A stretch of 40,170 bases of DNA from Oscillospiraceae bacterium (GCA_015064505.1 SVSB01000027.1:1-40170), one strand, 5' to 3'; positions 1 to 6,730 are shown, counted from the stretch's first letter. A program made the numbers and translations. The notes: a model not told the origin generated them from the letters alone.

Positions 1-2
1 AT

Positions 3-37
3 ATTACAAAGGCATAGGGCAAAGCCCATGCCCCTAT
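3..37. repeat. Short repeat near element 1, related to 6731-6759
   Basis: Begins ATTACAAA and ends ATGCCCCTAT, with an internal GGGC..GCCC palindrome. A shorter relative at 6731-6759 begins and ends the same way. Each copy lies within about 65 bp of a DUF559 element, on its left side here and on its right side at 6731. Whether it belongs to the element or is an independent intergenic repeat cannot be decided from two copies. Confidence 0.45.
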
Positions 38-51
38 AGTTGCGCACATCC

Positions 52-352
52 AAAGGCTCTCCCTTTGGGAGAGCTCCCGCGATAGCGGGTGAGAGGGCAA
101 TTTACAGCAAGCTTTCTATTCTCTCATTGATTACTCTATCAATCATTCGGCAAACACCGTCAAAATTTTCATCTATGTCTTTACCGGAAATACCGCAAAA
201 AATCATACCATAAATGCTTTTCGTGCCGAGTCATGTTACGGCGTAAAATTCTTGCGACATTCAACAACTCATTATTTTTCTTTAATGGTTCTTGCTCCAT
301 TTTGCCCTCTCCGTCGGCTTCGCCGCCACCTCTCCCAAAGGGAGAGGCTTTT
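52..352 (-). mobile_element. Repeat-bounded DUF559 element, copy 1 (internally deleted)
   Basis: A 301-bp unit bounded by imperfect inverted arms of about 48 bp (52-100 and 303-352). Reading inward, each arm has hairpin 1 (CTCTCCC, loop TTT, GGGAGAG at 57-73; the same stem at 329-347), then hairpin 2 of unlike sequence (CCCGC/GATA/GCGGG at 76-89; a CGGC/GCCG stem with a 3-nt loop near 315-325), then a shared GAGAGGGCAA end. The interior is a broken DUF559 gene. It has the same architecture as 6183-6667 and 34210-34371. No transposase is present and no clear target-site duplication was found, so mobility is inferred from copy structure only. Confidence 0.7.
102..300 (-). pseudogene. DUF559 endonuclease-like gene with central deletion and frameshift
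   Basis: Reading on the minus strand, an ATG at 300 sits just after an SD (GGAGAGGG) that belongs to the element's right arm. The first ~36 residues match the start of the intact copy at 6235-6609 (shared EKHLWYDF motif) and end at a stop at 181. In another frame downstream the typical DUF559 tail resumes (GKDIDENFDGV, then INERIESLL) and ends at 102-104. The central part, which would hold the nuclease core (EVDGRQH in the intact copy), is missing. So the gene lost its core through an internal deletion with a frameshift and is almost certainly inactive. Confidence 0.75.
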
Positions 353-376
353 CCGTTAGCCTCATTATAACACAAA

Positions 377-404
377 TCGGCAGAGGAAACAAACCCTCTG
401 CCGA
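377..404. terminator. Hairpin downstream of znuB, possible terminator
   Basis: A perfect 10-bp stem (TCGGCAGAGG with CCTCTGCCGA) with an 8-nt loop lies 43 bp past the znuB stop. On the minus strand it lacks a good T-run. On the plus strand the wider repeat AACACAA..TTGTGTTTTTT gives a better terminator. A similar CGGCAGAG hairpin occurs near 33500, so it may be a dispersed repeat used as a terminator. Positions 353-446 hold nothing else recognisable. Confidence 0.5.
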
Positions 405-446
405 AATTATTGTGTTTTTTCAAACGGAGATCTTTATTTTGCAAGT

Positions 447-1283
447 TTATCCTTTTTTTCTCACCACTGCGCTTACGGCGTAGACCGCCATATTGACGAT
501 TATAACGCAGGGGCCGGTGGGAAGACCCAGAAGGCAACCAGCGAAAAATCCAACGGCAAAGCAGATAACGGACACCGCACCCGCAATGCAGATAACCTTG
601 CGGAAGCTTCCCGCAAGGCGCATTGCCGTAAGAGCGGGGAACACCACCAGGGCGCTTATCATAATGCTTCCGATAAGCTTCATACCAACCACGATAACAA
701 CGGCGGTAAGCATTGATATAAGCAGATTGCAAAAGGAAACGGGCGCGCCCGATGCTTTTGCAAAGCCTTCGTCAAACGTAACGGAGAAAACCAGCCTGTA
801 AAAGATCAGATAAAGGGCAATGACCAGCACGGACATAATTATGCTGATAATAAGATCCTTATCCGTCAGCGTAACGACCGATGCGGAGCCGAAAAGGCTG
901 TTGCAAATATCGGAGGTCATAGATCCCTGCGCAAAGGTAAAAATGACCACGCCCACGGCAACGGCGCCCGTGGAAACCACGGCGGTGGCGGCATCTCCCT
1001 TCATAAGTCCGCTTTCCGTCAGCTTCATCAATAAGAACGCCGCAAGCATAACGATGGGAATGGATATTTCAAGGGAGTTCGTGGTGCTCACGCCGAAGGC
1101 GGCGGCAACGGAAAGGGCAAAGAAACCCACGTGGCTAAGTCCGTCGCCTATCATTGAATATCGCCGCAGAACGAGAGAAACGCCGAGAACAGCCGCGCAA
1201 AGTGAAACCAGTGCGCCCACGGTCAGGGCACGGAATACCACCTCTCTTATGAGAGGATCGGAGAACATATCAGCAAAGCTCAT
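447..1283 (-). CDS. znuB: Zinc ABC transporter, permease subunit (ZnuB/AdcB type)
   Basis: Integral membrane subunit of a high-affinity metal importer of the ABC-3 (ZnuB/TroC/MntB) family, 278 residues, the usual length. The protein is almost wholly hydrophobic with about 8 predicted membrane segments. It carries the family's early LRRYSMIGDGLSHVGF stretch, which forms part of the contact with the ATPase. The ATG overlaps the znuC stop by 4 bp (ATGA), which indicates translational coupling and supports this start. It is the last gene of zur-znuA-znuC-znuB. Zinc is preferred over manganese because the partner binding protein has a His/acid-rich loop and the operon begins with a Fur-family regulator. 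Manganese cannot be excluded from this subunit alone. Confidence 0.9.
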   Translation of the reverse strand: MSFADMFSDPLIREVVFRALTVGALVSLCAAVLGVSLVLRRYSMIGDGLSHVGFFALSVAAAFGVSTTNSLEISIPIVMLAAFLLMKLTESGLMKGDAATAVVSTGAVAVGVVIFTFAQGSMTSDICNSLFGSASVVTLTDKDLIISIIMSVLVIALYLIFYRLVFSVTFDEGFAKASGAPVSFCNLLISMLTAVVIVVGMKLIGSIMISALVVFPALTAMRLAGSFRKVICIAGAVSVICFAVGFFAGCLLGLPTGPCVIIVNMAVYAVSAVVRKKG

Positions 1284-2017
1284 TGCACCTTTCTCCTTTC
1301 TCCGTGGTGTTTGTGGTGATCGTCCGCGCAGAGATATTTTTTGCCTATCTCCGAGTCAAGATAGCCACAAACGTCACCAAAGAACTGCACGCCGCCCCCG
1401 CCAAGATGAAGGATCTTACTTGCGCTGTGGCAGGCGCGCTCGGGCGCGTGAGAAACGGAGATCACCGTCAGTCCCTCTTTTTTGTTTTTTTCTTCAATAA
1501 GAGAATAGAGCTCCGCGGAAACCAGAGGATCAAGCCCCGTTACGGGCTCGTCAAGCACAAGTAACTTTTTGGCGGCGCAAAAGGCGCGTGCAAGAAGCAC
1601 TCTCTGCTGTTGACCGCCGGATAATGCGGCAAAGCTCTTGTTTTTAATATCCGTAATACCCAAAAGCTCCATATTTTTTTCCGCTTCTTTTCTGTGCTCC
1701 GCTTTAATAAAGCCCATAGAGCGGGGAAGCGTTCCCGATAAAACTATCTCGTATACGGAGGCGGGGAAGTCCTTCTGGGCGGCGCTTTGCTGGGGAAGAT
1801 AGCCTATCTCACTGCGGGTCACGCCCTCGTAGATTATCTCACCGCAATCGGGCTTGATAAGTCCCATCAGCGCCTTGATTAAGGTGCTTTTGCCGCTTCC
1901 GTTCTCTCCCAGTATGCAGAGGCAGTCGCCCTCGTCCGCGTGGATATTCAGATGGGAAACAACGGCTTGCTTTTCGTAGGAAATGGATATTTCGCGGCAG
2001 GTTACGATTCTCTTCAT
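1280..2017 (-). CDS. znuC: Zinc ABC transporter, ATP-binding subunit
   Basis: Cytoplasmic ATPase that powers the ZnuB permease, 245 residues. Visible motifs are Walker A GENGSGKST at about residues 37-45, a Q-loop at GYLPQQ, the ABC signature LSGGQQQRV, Walker B KLLVLDEP followed by the D-loop GLD, and the switch His in SVSHAPE. All are intact, so the subunit should be active. Its ATG overlaps the znuA stop (ATGA) and its own stop overlaps the znuB start, so the three transporter genes form one coupled unit. The C-terminal ~35 residues after the switch region include GGGGVQFFGD and are poorly conserved, as is common in this family. Confidence 0.93.
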   Translation of the reverse strand: MKRIVTCREISISYEKQAVVSHLNIHADEGDCLCILGENGSGKSTLIKALMGLIKPDCGEIIYEGVTRSEIGYLPQQSAAQKDFPASVYEIVLSGTLPRSMGFIKAEHRKEAEKNMELLGITDIKNKSFAALSGGQQQRVLLARAFCAAKKLLVLDEPVTGLDPLVSAELYSLIEEKNKKEGLTVISVSHAPERACHSASKILHLGGGGVQFFGDVCGYLDSEIGKKYLCADDHHKHHGERRKVQ

Positions 2018-2931
2018 TTCATTGCCTCCCGTAGTACCTCAAGATTCTTTTCCATAAGGGAAATATAGCTCTCGCCCCTTTTGAATTCCTCCTGGGTAAG
2101 GCTATGGCAGGAATGAAGGCAAAGCACCTTTGCTCCCGTTTCCGAGGCAAGCCAGCTTGCAACCGTGTTGGTGGAAAACTCCACCGTAAGCACTGCGGGC
2201 AGGGAGTTTTCCTTTATTTTTGCCGCAAGACCCGCAAGCATCGTAAGGCTTGGCTCGCTTTGGGTGGCACAGCCGTCAAAGGCGGCAAAATGCTCTATGC
2301 CGTAGTGCTCGCAAAGATAGCGGAAGGGAAATTTCTCCGCAAAAACTATCATCTTTTTGCGGGCGTTCTCCGCGCAGGCGGTAAAGTCCGCGTCAAGCCT
2401 TTGGAGCTTTGCGGTATACGCGGCACAGGCTTCGGTGTATTTTTCCGAGTTTTCCCCATCAATGCCCATAAGGGCGTCCCTTATGGCTTCCGTCATAATA
2501 ACGGCGTTCTTCGGGGAGGTCCATATATGCTGATCAAAGCCTTCCCCGTGGTCGTGACCTTCGTGCTCGTCCTCGCCGCAATCGCCGCTCAGGAGCGCAA
2601 CAGTGTCAAGGAGTGAGAGGGCGGGTATATCGGTGCCTTCAAGGGCGGAAAGCACCCATCCGTCTATATCTCCGCCGATATAGACCACAAGGTCGGCGCG
2701 GCGGAGCTTTGCCATATCGCTGACCGTCGCCTCGTATGAGTGCGCCTCCTTACCGGGCGGAACCAGCAGAGTAACGGTTCCCGCATCCCCCATTATATTA
2801 CGGGCAAAATCGTACTGTGGGAAAATGGTGCATACCACGTTTATCCCCTCCGTATTTTCCGCGGGAGCGCAGGAAGCTACGGAAAAAATGGTAATAATGC
2901 AAATAAGCAAAGAAAATATTCTTTTCGTCAC
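2014..2931 (-). CDS. znuA: Zinc-binding lipoprotein, ABC transporter substrate-binding subunit
   Basis: Extracellular metal receptor of the cluster A-I (ZnuA/AdcA/TroA) family, 305 residues. I chose the GTG at 2931 because it overlaps the zur stop by 4 bp (GTGA) and has AAGGAGG just upstream. From there the protein begins with a short lipoprotein signal ending VASC, lipidation at Cys21. Likely metal ligands are the His of PPGKEAHSYE (about residue 64) and the His after the charged loop. That loop, about residues 119-134, reads EDEHEGHDHGEG and ends FDQH; such His/acidic loops are typical of zinc, not manganese, receptors. It feeds ZnuB/ZnuC, encoded directly downstream. Confidence 0.93.
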   Translation of the reverse strand: MTKRIFSLLICIITIFSVASCAPAENTEGINVVCTIFPQYDFARNIMGDAGTVTLLVPPGKEAHSYEATVSDMAKLRRADLVVYIGGDIDGWVLSALEGTDIPALSLLDTVALLSGDCGEDEHEGHDHGEGFDQHIWTSPKNAVIMTEAIRDALMGIDGENSEKYTEACAAYTAKLQRLDADFTACAENARKKMIVFAEKFPFRYLCEHYGIEHFAAFDGCATQSEPSLTMLAGLAAKIKENSLPAVLTVEFSTNTVASWLASETGAKVLCLHSCHSLTQEEFKRGESYISLMEKNLEVLREAMK

Positions 2932-3320
2932 GCCTTTGCCTCCTTCCTTGCGCAGGAAACGCAACGGCCCAGCAGAACGGTCTTTCCCTTGTCGGGGGTA
3001 AAGCCGTGGTGCTCTCCTATATGTGCAAGGAGCTCCGCGCCCTGTGGGCAGTTAAGATGCTCCACACAGCCGCAAACGCGGCACTTAAGATGAAAGGTGC
3101 AGGTGCATTTTTCAACATCTGCGGCACGGTAAACGTAAGAGCCGTCGTCCGCACGGTAGCGCAAAAGAAGCCCCTCCTTGCAAAGGGCGGCAAGGCGGCG
3201 GTAAAGAGTGCTCGGTGGCACTCCCTTGAGCTTTTCGGTTATTTCTTCGGTGGTCAGAGTGATGTTTCCGCCCTCAAACAGAGCAAGCACCTCTCTGCGG
3301 CTTTTTGTGTTGTAATTCAT
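2928..3320 (-). CDS. zur: Fur-family metalloregulator, probably zinc uptake repressor Zur
   Basis: A 130-residue Fur-family DNA-binding regulator. The N-terminal winged helix has the recognition region PPSTLYRRLAAL. The C-terminal half carries the structural zinc site, with CRVCGC and a final GRCVSC (two CxxC pairs), plus a His-rich segment (GEHHGF). I use the ATG at 3320, which has GGAG six bases upstream; a TTG at 3332 is less likely. It is the first gene of the zinc operon, so it probably represses its own operon when zinc is plentiful. A perfect 7-1-7 palindrome at 3336-3350 sits between its -10 box and start codon. Zur is favoured over Fur or PerR from context, not from a diagnostic residue. 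Confidence 0.85.
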   Translation of the reverse strand: MNYNTKSRREVLALFEGGNITLTTEEITEKLKGVPPSTLYRRLAALCKEGLLLRYRADDGSYVYRAADVEKCTCTFHLKCRVCGCVEHLNCPQGAELLAHIGEHHGFTPDKGKTVLLGRCVSCARKEAKA

Positions 3321-3335
3321 TATTATCTCCAAATT

Positions 3336-3350
3336 TGAGAACTGTTCTCA
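3336..3350. promoter_or_regulatory. Fur/Zur-type operator, perfect 7-1-7 palindrome
   Basis: TGAGAACTGTTCTCA is a perfect inverted repeat of 7-1-7, the geometry used by Fur-family boxes. It begins one base after the -10 box of the zur promoter and ends 15 bases before the zur ATG, so bound repressor would cover the transcription start. The sequence differs from the classical Bacillus Zur box (TCGTAATNATTACGA), so specificity is inferred from position. Confidence 0.75.
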
Positions 3351-3351
3351 T

Positions 3352-3380
3352 ATTGTAACAGCATAGATGGGATTTGTCAA
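3352..3380 (-). promoter_or_regulatory. Promoter of the zur-znuACB operon
   Basis: Read on the minus strand: TTGACA (3375-3380), a 17-base spacer, then TACAAT (3352-3357). This is a near-consensus vegetative promoter. The start point would fall inside the operator palindrome at 3336-3350. Confidence 0.8.
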
Positions 3381-3399
3381 TAATTATATGTATATTTCA

Positions 3400-3428
3400 T
3401 TTACAAAACGAAAGAGTTGTGTTATCAT
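3400..3428 (+). promoter_or_regulatory. Promoter of the yhcG-HD-regulator operon
   Basis: TTTACA (3400-3405), 17-base spacer, TATCAT (3423-3428), followed by GGAG at 3447-3450 and the ATG at 3460. It diverges from the zur promoter with only 19 bases between the two -35 boxes. Confidence 0.6.
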
Positions 3429-3459
3429 CATAAGAGAGAAATGAACGGAGTATCGGAAA

Positions 3460-4470
3460 ATGTTAATGAACAGCAATGAATATCTGGACTTGGTTCAGAT
3501 GATCAAACGGGAGATAAGACAGGCGCAGTACAAAGCCGTATTGAGCGTTAATAAAGAATTGATCATGCTTTATTACAGGATTGGCCGCGTTATCAACGAG
3601 CATAAGTCCTGGGGCAATAAATTTATAGATAATCTTGCCGCTGACATAAAACTCTCATTTCCCGAAGCAAAGGGATATTCTGTCAGAAATCTTAAATATA
3701 TGGCGAAGTTTGCCACGACCTATGATGACGAAGAATTTGTGCAACGGGCTGTTGCACAAATCCCGTGGGGACACACTGTAGTTCTTTTGGATAAGATTTC
3801 GGATAGCAAGATTCGAAATTGGTATGTAGAAAAGACTATTGAAAACGGATGGTCTCGCACCGTACTCGTTCATCAGATCGAAAGCGGACTGTATCAGCGC
3901 CAGACTATGGCGGATAAGATCAACAACTTTGAAGAAAGATTGCTTGCTCCTCAAAGTGAATTGGCAACACAGACCATGAAGGATCCATATATTTTTGATT
4001 TCATTCCGTTCAAGGAAGATATGGTAGAAAGAGATATTGAACAGGCTCTCGTGAAGGACGTAACCAAGCTTCTTTTGGAACTTGGAACCGGCTTTGCTTT
4101 TATCGGCAATCAATATCACCTTAACGTAGGGGGCGACGATTTTTATATAGATCTGCTGTTCTATAATCTCAATTTGCGTTGCTATTTTGTAATAGAATTA
4201 AAGACGGGCGATTTTAAGCCTGATTACGCCGGTCAGCTTAACTTTTATCTGTCTGCCGTGGACGGTATTTTGAAGTCAGATAAAGATAATCCCAGCATTG
4301 GCTTGTTGCTTTGCAAAAGCAAGAACAACGTAGTTGCGGAATACGCCCTCAAAGATATGTCCAAGCCTATCGGTGTGAGTGAATATAAGATAATCGGCGA
4401 GCTGCCCGAAGCGTTTAGTAAACAGCTCCCGTCTATTGAAGATATTCAAAAGCGCATCAATATGAAGTAA
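3460..4470 (+). CDS. YhcG/DUF1016 family PD-(D/E)XK nuclease
   Basis: A 336-residue protein of the YhcG family. The N-terminal DUF1016_N region (about residues 5-150) contains the family markers LYYRIGRVI, GYSVRNLKYM and QIPWGHTVVLLDK. The C-terminal DUF1016 nuclease domain (about 165-335) has the FIGNQYHL strand, then DDFYIDLLFYN with the acidic metal ligand, then FVIELK giving the E-x-K pair at about residues 246-248. All PD-(D/E)XK residues appear intact. The family is linked to DNA processing and often occurs in mobile or restriction-modification settings, but its substrate is not settled. GGAG lies 9 bases before this ATG. It is 17 bp upstream of the HD gene and probably cotranscribed. 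No methylase or restriction subunits are nearby. Confidence 0.9.
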   Translation: MLMNSNEYLDLVQMIKREIRQAQYKAVLSVNKELIMLYYRIGRVINEHKSWGNKFIDNLAADIKLSFPEAKGYSVRNLKYMAKFATTYDDEEFVQRAVAQIPWGHTVVLLDKISDSKIRNWYVEKTIENGWSRTVLVHQIESGLYQRQTMADKINNFEERLLAPQSELATQTMKDPYIFDFIPFKEDMVERDIEQALVKDVTKLLLELGTGFAFIGNQYHLNVGGDDFYIDLLFYNLNLRCYFVIELKTGDFKPDYAGQLNFYLSAVDGILKSDKDNPSIGLLLCKSKNNVVAEYALKDMSKPIGVSEYKIIGELPEAFSKQLPSIEDIQKRINMK

Positions 4471-4487
4471 AACTAACAGAGGTAAAT

Positions 4488-5147
4488 ATGAGCCTTTACG
4501 AAAGACTTAAAAACGACGAAAGTATAAAGACCTATATAAAAATGGCAGACGAATCCCTTAAGGTGCTTGGGTATACGGAGCACAGCTTTGCCCACGTTAC
4601 CCGCGTGGCAGACACGGCGGAGTATATCCTGCGCACTATGGGATATTCGGAGCACCAATGTGAGCTTGCCCTTGCGGCGGGATATCTTCACGATATCGGA
4701 AATCTGGTAAATCGCTCCGAGCACAGCCAAAGCGGTGCCGTAATGGCGTTCCGTATCCTTGACAGATACGGCATTCCCGCAGAGGATATCGCAACCATCG
4801 TTTGCGCCATTGGAAATCACGACGAGGGCACGGGAGTACCCGTAAACGCAGTTGCCGCCGCCCTTATTCTGGCGGATAAATCGGACGTGCGCCGCAGTCG
4901 CGTGCGCAATATAGACCCCTCCACCTTCGATATTCACGACAGGGTAAACTATTCCGTCAAGAAATCGGAGCTGAAGATAAACGGCGATCGCACCATAGTG
5001 AAGCTCAAGCTGTCGGTTGATACCTCAAACAGCTCCATTATGGATTATTTTGAGATATTCCTGGGCAGAATGATACTTTGCCGCAAGGCGGCGGAAACTC
5101 TCGGTCTTTCCTTTAAGCTGATAATTAACGAACAGCAGTTGATGTGA
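4488..5147 (+). CDS. HD-domain phosphohydrolase of unknown substrate
   Basis: A 219-residue soluble protein with an HD metal-dependent phosphohydrolase domain over about residues 30-140. The metal-site pattern is complete: H36 in HSFAHVTRV, H68-D69 in YLHDIGN, a further His in IGNHDE, and the final Asp in LILADKSDV. Small HD proteins of this kind can act on nucleotides, cyclic nucleotides or (p)ppGpp, and nothing visible here picks among these. The ~80 C-terminal residues form a separate region of beta/alpha character (SVKKSELKING.. IVKLKLSVD) that I do not recognise. Start supported by GAGG about 6 bases upstream. Its stop overlaps the start of the response-regulator gene, so the two are translationally coupled and may share a pathway. 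Confidence 0.8.
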   Translation: MSLYERLKNDESIKTYIKMADESLKVLGYTEHSFAHVTRVADTAEYILRTMGYSEHQCELALAAGYLHDIGNLVNRSEHSQSGAVMAFRILDRYGIPAEDIATIVCAIGNHDEGTGVPVNAVAAALILADKSDVRRSRVRNIDPSTFDIHDRVNYSVKKSELKINGDRTIVKLKLSVDTSNSSIMDYFEIFLGRMILCRKAAETLGLSFKLIINEQQLM

Positions 5148-5848
5148 TGAAAAAACAGTTGGTATATATGCTTGAAAGCCACGGTGGCGTGCGCGACCAC
5201 GTGGAGAGCGTGCTTAAAAACGCGGGCATGGACTTTGAAGGTTTCGATACGCCAAAAGCCTTCCGCGAGGCGGTCAAAATTAAACAGCCGGATATGGTGC
5301 TTCTTGCACTTATGCTTACGGAGGAGGACGGCATATCCGTTTTAAGATGGCTCCGCCGTCAGCATACCACGGATATGATACCCGTTATAATCCTTTCCGC
5401 CCGATCTTCCGAATACGATAAGGTGGAGGGGCTTGACGCGGGTGCCGACGATTATATAACCAAGCCCTTTGGCAATATGGAGCTGGTTTCAAGAATAAGG
5501 GCGGTGCTTCGCCGCACGGCTGGCTGTAAGAACTGCGCCGCCGAAAAGAAGCACAGGGATTATTTTGCCCGAGGTCTTCGCTTCTCCCCCGACAGACATC
5601 AGCTTATTTGCGGAGATAGGGAAGTGGCGATATCCCAAAAGGAGTTTGATCTCCTTTGTATGTTTTTTGAAAATCCCGGCTTTGCTCTCTCGCGGGATAA
5701 GCTTTTGCGGGGAGTATGGGGTTATGAATTCGACGGAGAGAGCCGCACGGTAGACGTACATATAAACGGTCTGCGGCAGAAGCTTGCGGGCACGGGCGCG
5801 GTCATAGAAACGGTGCGCGGCTGCGGCTATAAGCTTACTATTGAATAA
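5147..5848 (+). CDS. Orphan OmpR/PhoB-type response regulator with degenerate receiver
   Basis: A 233-residue regulator: receiver domain about 1-120, then a winged-helix DNA-binding domain about 135-232 (KEFDLLCMFFENPG, VDVHINGLRQKL, VRGCGYKL). The receiver has lost key residues. The phospho-acceptor Asp of the usual LLDLMLP is Ala54 here (LLALMLT, codon GCA at 5306-5308), and the acidic pair near the N-terminus is reduced to a single Glu (LES). The conserved Ser of ILSAR and Lys of TKPF remain. It therefore probably cannot be switched by normal phosphorylation. No histidine kinase gene is adjacent. The ATG at 5147 overlaps the HD stop (TGATG); a GTG at 5144 is an alternative. It may act constitutively, by dimerisation, or by binding a ligand or partner. 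Confidence 0.88.
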   Translation: MKKQLVYMLESHGGVRDHVESVLKNAGMDFEGFDTPKAFREAVKIKQPDMVLLALMLTEEDGISVLRWLRRQHTTDMIPVIILSARSSEYDKVEGLDAGADDYITKPFGNMELVSRIRAVLRRTAGCKNCAAEKKHRDYFARGLRFSPDRHQLICGDREVAISQKEFDLLCMFFENPGFALSRDKLLRGVWGYEFDGESRTVDVHINGLRQKLAGTGAVIETVRGCGYKLTIE

Positions 5849-5858
5849 GGGTGAAGAA

Positions 5859-6056
5859 ATGGCGGATAATAAGGAAAATACGGGATATAATTGCGAGAGC
5901 TGTGAATATTACGTATACGACGAGGAATGGGAGGAGTACGTTTGCTCCATGCGCCTTGACGAGGACGAGATGGCAAGATATCTCAACTCAAAATCCCAAA
6001 GATGCGTATATTATAAGTTCTACGATGAGTACAAGACCGTACAAAAGCAAAATTAA
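5859..6056 (+). CDS. Small Cys-containing protein, DUF6472-like
   Basis: A 65-residue acidic protein. Its pattern is CESCEYYVYDEEWEEYVC followed by LDEDEMARYL and then CVYYKFYDEYK. The four cysteines (CxxC, then two more) suggest a small metal-binding fold. It matches my memory of DUF6472, a family of small Clostridia proteins of unknown function; I could not confirm this by search. I chose the ATG at 5859, preceded by GGTGAAGAA, over a TTG at 5841 that would overlap the upstream gene. It lies 10 bp after the response regulator and is followed by a strong terminator, so it ends the yhcG-HD-regulator operon. Confidence 0.75.
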   Translation: MADNKENTGYNCESCEYYVYDEEWEEYVCSMRLDEDEMARYLNSKSQRCVYYKFYDEYKTVQKQN

Positions 6057-6114
6057 AAGCAAAAGACAGAGAACGTAAAGGGTGTAGTTCTTATTTGAAA
6101 AATCGCCACAACGT

Positions 6115-6163
6115 AAAATTCCCACAAACCAATCAAACGGTTTGTGGGAATTTTATTTTTTAT
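6115..6163 (+). terminator. Rho-independent terminator of the yhcG-HD-regulator operon
   Basis: A perfect 16-bp stem (AAAATTCCCACAAACC at 6115-6130 with its complement at 6139-6154), 8-base loop, followed by ATTTTTTAT. It lies 58 bp past the last stop codon. Confidence 0.85.
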
Positions 6164-6182
6164 AGACAGGAGAGCGGATTAC

Positions 6183-6667
6183 AAAAAGCCTTCTCCAGCG
6201 GGAGAAGGGGGACCACGAAGTGGTGGATGAGGTGTTATCTCACTGGCTTAAGATCGCTATAATCCAAACCAAGATGCTTCAATATATCCGCTGTAACAGT
6301 GTTGAAATTGTTTCGTATGCTATCGTTAGAATATCGTAAAACAGTTATCCCCCAAGAAAATAAGACCGCATCTCTTTGTTTGTTTGCTTCTTTGTGCTCG
6401 GGTAATAGGTGCTGTCTGCCGTCTACCTCAATTACAATCTTCTTTTCCGCTATGTAAAAATCAACGATATAGTTTTCAATATTATGCTGGCGCCTGACGT
6501 TATAGGGCAATCTTTTAAAAAAATCATACCACAGATGCTTTTCTTCGGGTGTCATGTTTTTTCGCAGAGTTCGGGCGTTTGTCACGAGATTTTTATTGTA
6601 AGGTATCATTTCGACTCCTCATCCACCGCTGGCGCGGTCCCCCTTCTCCCACAGGAGAAGGCTTTTT
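6183..6667 (-). mobile_element. Repeat-bounded DUF559 element, copy 2 (complete)
   Basis: A 485-bp unit starting AAAAAGCC and ending GGCTTTTT, with ~50-bp inverted arms (6183-6236 and 6611-6667). Each arm has hairpin 1 (CCTTCTCC..GGAGAAGG, loops AGCG on the left and TGTG on the right-arm complement), a GGGGGACC spacer, hairpin 2 (ACCAC/GTGGT on the left, ACCGC/GCGGT on the right) and GGATGAGG. Between the arms is one intact DUF559 gene whose stop abuts the left arm and whose SD lies in the right arm. The element contains nothing else. Mobility is inferred from architecture shared with 52-352 and 34210-34371; no target-site duplication was identified. Confidence 0.75.
6235..6609 (-). CDS. DUF559 domain (Vsr-like) endonuclease
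   Basis: A 124-residue protein that is a single DUF559 domain, related in fold to very-short-patch-repair (Vsr) and other PD-(D/E)XK nucleases. Visible elements are the N-terminal NARTLRKNMTPEEKHLWYDF, then NYIVDFYIAEKKIVIEVDGRQH, which carries the Asp and the E-x-D/Q-x-H active-site strand, then QRDAVLFSWGITVLRYSNDSI and a helical C-terminus. The sequence appears intact. The SD (AGGAG, 7 bases before ATG) belongs to the inner end of the element's right arm and the stop touches the left arm, so gene and arms form one unit. Function is unknown; a role in moving the element is conceivable but unproven. Confidence 0.88.
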   Translation of the reverse strand: MIPYNKNLVTNARTLRKNMTPEEKHLWYDFFKRLPYNVRRQHNIENYIVDFYIAEKKIVIEVDGRQHLLPEHKEANKQRDAVLFSWGITVLRYSNDSIRNNFNTVTADILKHLGLDYSDLKPVR

Positions 6668-6730
6668 ATACACACGCATATTCCACACTTCATCCTATAC
6701 TCCTCTGTTCATCGCCGATTTCGCGTTTGT

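Noticed and set aside
3460-5147. YhcG plus HD gene as a toxin-antitoxin or defence module
   Set aside because: No methylase, helicase, antitoxin-like partner or other defence genes nearby; the HD gene is coupled to a regulator instead.
52-6667. The two DUF559 copies as ends of one composite transposon carrying the zinc operon and yhcG genes
   Set aside because: Both copies have complete arm pairs of their own and differ in arm sequence, and a third copy lies far away, so independent insertions are simpler.
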